Source: Leifsonia virtsii (lineage in GTDB: Bacteria; Actinomycetota; Actinomycetes; Actinomycetales; Microbacteriaceae). Taken from it: a stretch of DNA of 64,000 bases. Position 1 is the first letter of the stretch. The number at the start of each line of letters is the position of its first letter. The translations under genes were made by a program, and so were the position numbers. The stretch covers positions 369,333-433,332 of the forward strand of contig NZ_JAROCB010000001.1 of NCBI RefSeq assembly GCF_030433675.1, read 5' to 3'. Positions 57,107-64,000 of this stretch are shown here, piece after piece. A model generated the notes under the pieces. That model was given only the letters and a program-made list of their open reading frames with translations. It was not told the DNA's origin and ran no database searches.

Positions 57107-58480
57107 CTAGAGGGTGTGCAGCGGCTTGCCCGCGAGGTAAAGGAAGGCCTCGCCGAGCGACTCGTTCTGCGTGGGGTGCGCGTGGATGAGCGGAGCGATG
57201 TCCTCCGGGTACGCCTCCCAGTTCACGGCCAGCTGCGCCTCGCCGATCAGCTCGCCGACGCGGGCGCCGATCATGTGCACGCCGACCACGGGGCCGTCGT
57301 TGACGCGGACGACCTTCACGGAGCCGTTCGTGCCGATGATCTCGCTTCGGGCGTTGCCGGCCAGGCTGTAGTCGTAGCTGCTGACGCTGTCGGCGCCGTA
57401 CTTCTCGACCGCCTTCGCCTCGGTGAGGCCGATGGAGGCGACCTCCGGGTCGCAGTAGGTGACCTTCGGGATGTTGACGTCCGGGACGACGATCGGGTTG
57501 AGGCCCGCGATCTCCTCCGCGACGAAGATGCCCTGCTGGAAGCCGCGGTGCGCGAGCTGCAGGCCGGGGACGATGTCGCCCACGGCGTAGACGCCCGGGA
57601 TGTTGGTGTGCAGGCGCTCGTCGGTGATGACGAAGCCGCGGTCCATGGTGACGCCGACCTCGTCGAAGCCGAGGCCCTGGGTGAGCGGTCCGCGGCCGAC
57701 GGCCACGAGCAGCAGGTCGGCCTCGATGGTGTTGCCGTTCTCGAGGGTGACGACAACGCCGTTCTCGTTCTGGGTGACGCCCTGGAAGCGGACGCCCAGG
57801 CTGTAGTCGATGCCGCGGCGGCGGAACGCGCGCTCCAGCGACTTGCTGATCGACTCGTCCTCGTTCGGGACCAGGTGCGGCAGCGCCTCGATGATGGTGA
57901 CGTCGGAGCCGAACGACTTCCAGACGCTGGCGAACTCGACGCCGATGACACCGCCGCCGAGCACGGCGACCTTCTTCGGGACGAAGTCGAGCTCGAGCGC
58001 CTGCTCCGAGGTGATGACCCGTCCGCCGATCTCCAGACCCGGCAGCGAGCGCGAGTAGGAGCCGGTCGCCAGGATGACGTTCTTGCCGACGATGCGGTCC
58101 TCGCCGACCTGCACGGTCGTGGGGGAGACCAGGCGGCCCTCGCCCTCGATGACCGTGATGCCGCGGGCCTTCACCAGGCCCTGCAGACCCTTGTACTTCT
58201 TCGCGACGATGCCGGTGCGGTACTCGGTCACGCCGTTGATGTCGACGCCCTGGAGCTGGGTGACGATGCCGTACTTCGCCGACTCCCGCGAGTAGTCGGC
58301 GATCTCGGCCGCGTGGAGCAGCGCCTTCGTCGGGACGCAGCCGCGGTGCAGGCACGTGCCGCCGACCTTGTCCTTCTCGATCATGCCGACGGTGAAACCG
58401 AGCTCGGCCGCACGCAGCGCCGCTGCGTAGCCTCCACTCCCACCGCCGAGCACCACAATGTCAAAGTTCTGCTCAGACAC
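57107..58480 (-). CDS. lpd: Dihydrolipoamide dehydrogenase (E3)
   Basis: 457 aa. FAD-binding 'VVLGGGSGGYAAALRAAELG', redox-active disulfide 'GGTCLHRGCVPTKAL', NAD-binding 'KVAVLGGGVIGVEFASVW' and the C-terminal 'HAHPTQNESLGEAF' with the active His-Glu pair. Reoxidises lipoamide on SucB. GTG start, GAGGGAG upstream. An in-frame extension to 58627 has no features. Confidence 0.95.
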   Translation of the reverse strand: MSEQNFDIVVLGGGSGGYAAALRAAELGFTVGMIEKDKVGGTCLHRGCVPTKALLHAAEIADYSRESAKYGIVTQLQGVDINGVTEYRTGIVAKKYKGLQGLVKARGITVIEGEGRLVSPTTVQVGEDRIVGKNVILATGSYSRSLPGLEIGGRVITSEQALELDFVPKKVAVLGGGVIGVEFASVWKSFGSDVTIIEALPHLVPNEDESISKSLERAFRRRGIDYSLGVRFQGVTQNENGVVVTLENGNTIEADLLLVAVGRGPLTQGLGFDEVGVTMDRGFVITDERLHTNIPGVYAVGDIVPGLQLAHRGFQQGIFVAEEIAGLNPIVVPDVNIPKVTYCDPEVASIGLTEAKAVEKYGADSVSSYDYSLAGNARSEIIGTNGSVKVVRVNDGPVVGVHMIGARVGELIGEAQLAVNWEAYPEDIAPLIHAHPTQNESLGEAFLYLAGKPLHTL

Positions 58481-58586
58481 CCAGCTACTCCCTCGCGCAT
58501 CAGGATCATGTGACACGATTTGCCGCCCAGAGGGGTGGCTCCGGGTGACGTGTTGATGGGCGGGATTTCCCGCCCATACGACCCTA

Positions 58587-60071
58587 CTACTTCCCTGAAA
58601 TGGTCTCGGCCAGACGCAGAAGCGCACGTACGCTGACGGCGGACGGGCCCTTGCCGGTGAAACCGTAGGGCGCCGCGGGGCTCTTGGCGGGGCCTGCGAT
58701 GTCCAGATGGGCCCACGGGATGCGCGGCGCGTCGTCCTCCTCGCCGGTGCGCCCGATGAACTCCTGGAGGAACACCCCGGCCAGCAGCGCGCCGCCGGCG
58801 GTGTTGCCCGGGTTGGCGTTCGCGATGTCGGCCACGTCGGAGTTGATGGTCGCGCGCAGCTCGCCCGGGAGCGGCATCGGCCACAGCAGCTCGCCGGACT
58901 CCTTCCCGGCGGCGAGCACCTGGTCCACCAGGTCGTCGGAGCCCATGACGGCCGCGTAGCGCGTGCCGAGCGCGACCATGGCGGCGCCGGTCAGGGTCGC
59001 CACGTCGACGATGGCGTCCGGGTGCTCCTCGCTCGCCGCCACCAGGCCGTCGGCGAGCACGAGCCGCCCCTCCGCGTCGGTGTTGAGCACCTCGACCGTG
59101 CGCCCGCCGCGGATCCGCAGCACGTCGTTGGGTCGGATCGCCGAACCCGACGGCATGTTCTCGGCCAGGCACAGCCAGGCGGTGACCCGCAGCGGGAGGG
59201 CGAGCCGCGCGGCCGCGAGCGCCACGGCGAGCACGGTGGCGGCGCCGGTCATGTCGTACTTCATCCCGACCATGCCGGTCGCGGGCTTGAGCGACAGGCC
59301 GCCGGAGTCGAAGGTGATGCCCTTGCCCACCAGGGAGAGGTGGCGGGAGGCGTCCGCGGGCGCGTACGACACCTTCACCAGCCGCGGCGGGCGCGTCGAG
59401 CCCTGGCCGACGCCGAGGATGCCGCCGAAGCCGTCGGCCGCGAGCCGCTCCTCATCCCACACCTCGACGGTGACCGGCAGGTCCGCCGCCGCGTCCTGCG
59501 CCCGCGACGCGAAGGTCTCGGGGTAGAGGTCGAGCGGGGGCATGTTCACGAGGTCCTTGACCAGCGCGGCGGCCTCGGCGACCGCGGTCGCGCGGGCGAC
59601 GAGCGCCTCGGCGTCGGGAGCGGAGCCCAGCACCTCGATCGACCCGACCGGGTCCTTGACCGCGGCGCGGCTCTTCTCGCGGTACTCCGTGAACGCGTAG
59701 GCGCCGAGCGCCGCACCCTCCAGTACCGCGCCGACCTCGGCCGCGTCCCCGGCGGGCAGGTCGAGGGCGACCGCCGCCGTGCCGGCCAGCTGGCGCACGG
59801 CGCTGCCGGCGGCGTAGCGGAGCGCGTCCGTCCCGCCCTCGGGGAGCCCGATGACGGCGAGGGACGCGCCGGCGCCACGGCCGGGCAGCCGCACCAGCTC
59901 GTCCCGCCCGCCGCCGAAGCCGACCTCCCGGAGCTGCTGCTCCAGCACCTCGCGGTGCTCGCCGGAGAGCACGGCGACGGTGTCGCGCGCCACGCGGGCG
60001 GCGACGACGAGCACGTCGGCGGAAGTGGCGGGGGTGGGGGCGTCGGTCAGCGTCAGCGAGGGAACGGTCAT
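58587..60071 (-). CDS. pepA: Leucyl aminopeptidase (M17)
   Basis: 494 aa. The C-terminal catalytic domain has 'GKGITFDSGGLSLKPATGMVG' and 'NTDAEGRLVLADGLVAA' with the metal-binding Lys, Asp and Glu. The N-terminal domain (about 1-165) is poorly conserved, as usual. First gene of the pepA-lpd-sucB cluster. TAGGGT six nt before the ATG. Confidence 0.94.
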   Translation of the reverse strand: MTVPSLTLTDAPTPATSADVLVVAARVARDTVAVLSGEHREVLEQQLREVGFGGGRDELVRLPGRGAGASLAVIGLPEGGTDALRYAAGSAVRQLAGTAAVALDLPAGDAAEVGAVLEGAALGAYAFTEYREKSRAAVKDPVGSIEVLGSAPDAEALVARATAVAEAAALVKDLVNMPPLDLYPETFASRAQDAAADLPVTVEVWDEERLAADGFGGILGVGQGSTRPPRLVKVSYAPADASRHLSLVGKGITFDSGGLSLKPATGMVGMKYDMTGAATVLAVALAAARLALPLRVTAWLCLAENMPSGSAIRPNDVLRIRGGRTVEVLNTDAEGRLVLADGLVAASEEHPDAIVDVATLTGAAMVALGTRYAAVMGSDDLVDQVLAAGKESGELLWPMPLPGELRATINSDVADIANANPGNTAGGALLAGVFLQEFIGRTGEEDDAPRIPWAHLDIAGPAKSPAAPYGFTGKGPSAVSVRALLRLAETISGK

Positions 60072-60163
60072 GCTCCGACCCTAACGCGCGTGTTCGCTGT
60101 GGGCGTGGCCGCGCGGGGTCCTGAGCAGGGCACGCGCGGGGGAGCCCGATCTAGAGTTGAGTT

Positions 60164-61093
60164 ATGCGAGACCCCGGCGAACTGTTCGAGCTCAACCCGG
60201 CACTCGACGTGCCGGAAGGTCTGCCGCTGGTCGCGGGACTGACCGGTTTCGCCGACGCGGGCTCCGGCGTGAGCCAGCTCGGCACCTACCTGCTCGGCAC
60301 CCTCGACAGCGAGGTGGTCGCCACCTTCGACGCCGACATCCTGCTCGACTACCGCGCCCGCCGGCCCATCATCCACTTCGACCAGGACCACCTGACCGAC
60401 TACCAGCCTGCGACGCTCAAGCTCTACCTCGCGTACGACGAGCTCCGTCAGCCGTTCCTGCTGCTCTCCGGCTTCGAGCCGGACTTCCGCTGGGAGGCCT
60501 TCACGGAGGCGGTGCTCGGCCTGATCGAGCGCTTCAAGGTGTCCACGATCACGTGGGTGCACTCCATCCCGATGCCGGTGCCGCACACGCGCCCGATCGG
60601 GGTCACGGTCAGCGGCAACCGGCAGGAGCTGATCGACTCCATGTCGATCTGGAAGCCGCACACGCAGGTGCCCGCGAACGCCCTCCACCTGCTGGAGTAC
60701 CGGCTGCAGCAGCTGTCGTACCCGATCGCGGGGTTCATCCTGCTCATCCCGCACTACCTCGCCGACACGGAGTACCCGGCGGCCGCGGTGGCCGCGCTCG
60801 ACTCCATCAGCGCGTCGACCGGGCTGATCTTCCCGACCGACCGGCTGCGCCAGGAGGACAGGGAGTTCGTCGCCAACATCGACGAGCAGGTCGCCGGCAA
60901 CCCGGAGCTCGGCCGGCTGGTCGGCACCTTGGAGGAGCGCCACGACTCCTACATGGAGGACACGCAGCTGCGCTCGCCGCTGACCGACAGCGACGGCGAG
61001 CTGCCGAGCGCCGACGAGATCGCCGCGGAGCTCGAGAACTTCCTGGCTTTCCGCCGTCACGGCGACGAGGACAACCCGCGCGGCGAGCGCTGA
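60164..61093 (+). CDS. PAC2-family protein
   Basis: 309 aa. 'AGLTGFADAGSGVSQLGTYLLG', 'FDQDHLTDYQPATLKLYL' and 'HSIPMPVPHTRPIGVTVSGN' are typical of PAC2 (proteasome assembly chaperone-like) proteins of actinobacteria. The acidic C-terminal tail is rich in Asp/Glu. Function unproven. TAGAGT six nt before the ATG. Confidence 0.88.
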   Translation: MRDPGELFELNPALDVPEGLPLVAGLTGFADAGSGVSQLGTYLLGTLDSEVVATFDADILLDYRARRPIIHFDQDHLTDYQPATLKLYLAYDELRQPFLLLSGFEPDFRWEAFTEAVLGLIERFKVSTITWVHSIPMPVPHTRPIGVTVSGNRQELIDSMSIWKPHTQVPANALHLLEYRLQQLSYPIAGFILLIPHYLADTEYPAAAVAALDSISASTGLIFPTDRLRQEDREFVANIDEQVAGNPELGRLVGTLEERHDSYMEDTQLRSPLTDSDGELPSADEIAAELENFLAFRRHGDEDNPRGER

Positions 61094-61164
61094 CCGCGCG
61101 CTGACCGCGCGCTGAGCGCACACCCGATTCCTGGCCGGTGCATAGCCGGGCGTAGGATCGTTCG

Positions 61165-62496
61165 GTGAATTCGCGTCGCTCCTGGATCGTCTACGGGATC
61201 GGCGTCTTCGCCTACCTGATCGCCGTGATGCAGCGCACCACCGTGGGTGTCGCGGGCGTCGCGGCGACCGAGCGCTTCCACGTGTCCGCGTCGGTGCTGT
61301 CGACCCTCGCCGTCGTGCAGCTCATCGTGTATGCGGGCATGCAGGTGCCGGTGGGCGTGCTGATCGACCGGATCGGGTCCCGCGTCCTGATGCTGGTGGG
61401 CACCGCCCTCATGGTGGTCGGCCAGGTCGCCGTCGCCCTCGCGCCGAGCATCGCGATCGCGATCGTCGGCCGCATCCTCGTGGGGGCGGGCGATGCGACG
61501 GTGTTCACCTCGCTGATGCGGCTGGTGAACTCCTGGTTCCGCGGTCGTATCGTGCCCCAGCTGTCGCAGTGGATCGGCAACGTCGGCCAACTCGGCCAGG
61601 TGCTCTCGGCCGTTCCGTTCGCCCTGCTGCTGCACCTCTCCGGCTGGACGGTCGCGTTCCTCTCCGCCGCCTCGCTCTCGGTGGTGGCGCTCATCGGCAT
61701 CGTGCTCGGCGTCACCGACCGCCCGGTCGGTGCGAGCGAGGGGCCCAGGCCCGCGACGTGGTCGGACTCGCTGCGCCAACTGCGGATCAGCCTGGCGCGG
61801 CCCGGCACCCAGCTCGGCTTCTGGTCGCACTTCGTGACGCAGTCCTCCGGCACCGTGTTCAGCCTGATGTGGGGCATCCCGTTCCTCGTGTTCGCCATCG
61901 GGATCGAGCCGGCCGAGGCGTCGGCGCTGCTGACGGTGCTGGTCGGGGCCGGCCTCGTGTCCGGTCCCATCCTCGGCATCCTCACCGCCCGGTTCCCGAT
62001 GCGACGGAGCAACCTCGTGCTCGGCATCGTCGCGCTCATGGCGGCCGCGTGGACGCTGGTGCTGCTGTGGCCGGGGAAACCGCCGCTGTGGACGATCGTC
62101 GTCCTCATCGCCGCCATCGGGATCGGCGGCCCCGGCTCGCTGATCGGCTTCGACTTCGCGCGCACCTTCAACCCGCTGCACAGCCTCGGGTCGGCGAACG
62201 GCATCGTCAACGTCGGCGGCTTCCTCGCCAGCTTCGTGATGATGTTCCTGATCGGCGTCTCCCTCGACCTGCAGGCGCACGGCGCGGAGGGCGACGCCCA
62301 GCTCTACCAGCTCGACCACTTCCGCTGGGCGTTCGCCATCCAGTACGTGATCGTCGGGATCGGCGTCGGTTTCCTCGTCCGCGCGCGCCGCCGGACACGC
62401 CGTCATCTCCTCGAGGACGAGGGAATAGAAGTGGCCCCTCTCTGGGTTGCACTTGTCGGAGCGTGGAGGCGGCGCGGCGGGCGCGAGGCTCTGTAA
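61165..62496 (+). CDS. Major facilitator superfamily transporter
   Basis: 443 aa, twelve helices. 'VGVLIDRIGSRVLMLVGTALM' is motif A, and the loop between helices 6 and 7 is short. Substrate unknown. GTG six nt after TAGGAT (61153-61158). Ends 199 bp before the sigma factor gene. Confidence 0.87.
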   Translation: MNSRRSWIVYGIGVFAYLIAVMQRTTVGVAGVAATERFHVSASVLSTLAVVQLIVYAGMQVPVGVLIDRIGSRVLMLVGTALMVVGQVAVALAPSIAIAIVGRILVGAGDATVFTSLMRLVNSWFRGRIVPQLSQWIGNVGQLGQVLSAVPFALLLHLSGWTVAFLSAASLSVVALIGIVLGVTDRPVGASEGPRPATWSDSLRQLRISLARPGTQLGFWSHFVTQSSGTVFSLMWGIPFLVFAIGIEPAEASALLTVLVGAGLVSGPILGILTARFPMRRSNLVLGIVALMAAAWTLVLLWPGKPPLWTIVVLIAAIGIGGPGSLIGFDFARTFNPLHSLGSANGIVNVGGFLASFVMMFLIGVSLDLQAHGAEGDAQLYQLDHFRWAFAIQYVIVGIGVGFLVRARRRTRRHLLEDEGIEVAPLWVALVGAWRRRGGREAL

Positions 62497-62695
62497 CGAC
62501 GTGGTCGGGGGAACGCGGGGAACGTGCAATAATTGATGTCTGGACCCGTTCATTTCCTGGGGCCGGAGCATTAGACGATGCACGGCGCAAACCCCCAGGA
62601 CTTGACATGGGTCTTAGTAGTGTCCGCACGCAAACCCTGAGCCAGGCCCGGCCGTCAGGATCCCGGCCCCTCCGCTTGGTATGAAAGGTGTTCAC
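62497..62695. promoter_or_regulatory. Upstream region of sigA
   Basis: No gene. Contains two GGGAAC/GGGGAAC boxes (about 62508 and 62518), a TTGACA at 62602-62607 without a well-placed -10, and AAAGG before the sigA ATG. No promoter can be fixed from sequence alone. Confidence 0.35.
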
Positions 62696-64000
62696 ATGGC
62701 AACCCGTGCAGCAACGAAGACCCGCGAGCCGGAGGTCGAGGTCGACGAGACCGTGACCGCGGCGGCGGGCGAGGAGACGGCGAAGCCCGCAGCCAAGAAG
62801 GCGGGCACGAAGGCGGCGCCCAAGAAAGCGGCCGCGAAGTCGACGGCTGCGAAGAAGCAGGCCGCCCCGAAGGGCAAGGCTGCGGACGACGAAGACGACG
62901 AGGTCCTCGACGACGACGCCGAGGTCGAGATCGACGAGGACGACGAGACGGACGCGGAGGGCGACTCCGACACGGAGGCCGCCGCCGAGGGCGACGCCGA
63001 CAGCGAGTCGGAGGAGACCGAGGGCGACGAGACGGGGAGCGCCGCGCCTGCGGCCGCCCCGGCCGGCGACCTCCCGCTGCCGACCGATGCCCTGGTGCTG
63101 CGCGCCGTCGACGAGGAAGACGACATCCCCGTCTACTCGACGACGATCACCGGCGCCACCGCCGACCCGGTCAAGGACTATCTGAAGCAGATCGGCAAGG
63201 TCCCGCTGCTGAACGCGGCGGAGGAGGTCGAGCTCGCGATGCGCATCGAGGCGGGGCTCTTCGCCGAGGACAAGCTCGCGAACACGCCGAACCTCAGCAA
63301 GGAGCTCGAGCGCGAGCTGAAGTGGGTCGCCCGCGACGGCCAGCGCGCCAAGAGCCACCTGCTGGGCGCCAACCTGCGTCTCGTGGTGTCCCTCGCCAAG
63401 CGCTACACCGGCCGTGGCATGCAGTTCCTTGACCTCATCCAGGAGGGCAACCTGGGTCTCATCCGTGCGGTCGAGAAGTTCGACTACACGAAGGGCTTCA
63501 AGTTCTCCACGTACGCCACCTGGTGGATCCGTCAGGCGATCACCCGCGCGATGGCGGACCAGGCGCGCACCATCCGCATCCCGGTGCACATGGTCGAGGT
63601 CATCAACAAGCTCGCCCGCGTGCAGCGCCAGATGCTGCAGGACCTGGGCCGCGAGCCCACCCCCGAGGAGCTGTCGAAGGAACTCGACATGACCCCGGAG
63701 AAGGTCATCGAGGTGCAGAAGTACGGTCGCGAGCCCATCTCGCTCCACACGCCTCTCGGTGAGGACGGGGACAGCGAGTTCGGCGACCTGATCGAGGACA
63801 CTGAGGCGGTCGTCCCGGCCGACGCGGTCGGCTTCACCATGCTGCAGAAGCAGCTGGAGAGCCTGCTCGACTCGCTGTCGGAGCGCGAGGCGGGCGTCAT
63901 CCGCATGCGCTTCGGCCTCGGCGACGGGATGCCGAAGACGCTCGACCAGATCGGTGACACGTTCGGCGTGACGCGTGAGCGCATCCGCCAGATCGAGTCG
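62696..64000 (+). CDS. sigA: Primary RNA polymerase sigma factor (partial, cut by window end)
   Basis: 435 codons are present. The N-terminal 140 residues are Lys/Ala-rich then strongly acidic, as in actinobacterial SigA/HrdB. Then sigma 1.2, region 2 ('[30 protein letters not shown]', given here as region 2.1-2.4), '[19 protein letters not shown]', region 3, and the start of region 4 ('[20 protein letters not shown]'). The stop codon lies beyond 64000. Controls housekeeping promoters. Confidence 0.96.
   Translation, partial: MATRAATKTREPEVEVDETVTAAAGEETAKPAAKKAGTKAAPKKAAAKSTAAKKQAAPKGKAADDEDDEVLDDDAEVEIDEDDETDAEGDSDTEAAAEGDADSESEETEGDETGSAAPAAAPAGDLPLPTDALVLRAVDEEDDIPVYSTTITGATADPVKDYLKQIGKVPLLNAAEEVELAMRIEAGLFAEDKLANTPNLSKELERELKWVARDGQRAKSHLLGANLRLVVSLAKRYTGRGMQFLDLIQEGNLGLIRAVEKFDYTKGFKFSTYATWWIRQAITRAMADQARTIRIPVHMVEVINKLARVQRQMLQDLGREPTPEELSKELDMTPEKVIEVQKYGREPISLHTPLGEDGDSEFGDLIEDTEAVVPADAVGFTMLQKQLESLLDSLSEREAGVIRMRFGLGDGMPKTLDQIGDTFGVTRERIRQIES

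Noticed and set aside
61087-61115. Short tandem GCGCTGAC repeats after the PAC2 gene
   Set aside because: Three copies in GC-rich sequence at the stop codon look like local slippage. No symmetry or function is apparent.
1-64000. tRNA or rRNA genes
   Set aside because: I looked for cloverleaf ends with CCA-type context and for rRNA signatures, especially near the element ends, and found none I could support.

Overview
The window is high-GC actinobacterial chromosome. Gene content and order (ctaE-qcrCAB, glnA2-glnE, Nif3/zinc-ribbon gene/rnpB, lipB-lipA-DUF4191, pepA-lpd-sucB) fit Microbacteriaceae, perhaps a Leifsonia relative. That placement is inferred, because no rRNA or tRNA gene was found here. 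Most genes or operons that begin a transcription unit carry a TANNNT-like -10 hexamer 6-7 nt upstream of the start codon and no Shine-Dalgarno sequence, so leaderless mRNA looks like the rule here.

Left core region, 1-33,700: cytochrome bcc / aa3 subunit III operon (minus strand), trpD, dihydroxyacetone kinase operon dhaKLM, an acetyltransferase and an aspartate aminotransferase, DUF1345 membrane protein, folA-thyA, an NCS1 permease with a long disordered N-terminus, Nif3, a coiled-coil protein and RNase P RNA. Next come kdpDE without kdpFABC, polyphosphate glucokinase, a TetR/MFS divergent pair, map with a divergent SPOR-like gene, panB, a VapBC-type pair, glnA2-glnE, higBA, an ECF42-type sigma factor with its YCII partner, and a dicarboxylate symporter.

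Accessory region, about 33,705-49,430: a 15.7-kb integrated element bounded by a 19-bp direct repeat that is the 3' end of glnA (glutamine synthetase I). The intact glnA lies at the right border next to a tyrosine integrase. A displaced copy of its last codons, followed by a terminator-like hairpin, lies at the left border. The element carries an excisionase-like gene, a MerR-DUF433/PIN-like toxin-antitoxin pair, a LexA-boxed small gene, a large serine recombinase, and a tail module (tape measure, LamG/Ig-like protein, tail assembly chaperone with a -1 slippery site). It also has a 182-nt noncoding gap, a tightly coupled operon of small genes including a replication-initiator-like gene with four 24-bp-spaced palindromic iterons inside its coding sequence, an XRE repressor, and the integrase. 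I see no terminase, portal, capsid, tail tube, baseplate or lysis genes. I read it as a satellite-like or strongly reduced phage element with its own replication, integration and tail-length functions. This is the most interesting part of the window.

Right core region, 49,405-64,000: glnA, RDD protein, DUF4191 protein, lipA-lipB, a transmembrane pseudokinase-like protein, sucB-lpd-pepA (2-oxoglutarate dehydrogenase E2, lipoamide dehydrogenase, leucyl aminopeptidase), a PAC2 protein, an MFS transporter, and the start of the primary sigma factor gene, cut by the window edge. lipA/lipB make the lipoyl cofactor that SucB carries and Lpd reoxidises. glnA, glnA2 and glnE form the nitrogen-assimilation set split by the inserted element.
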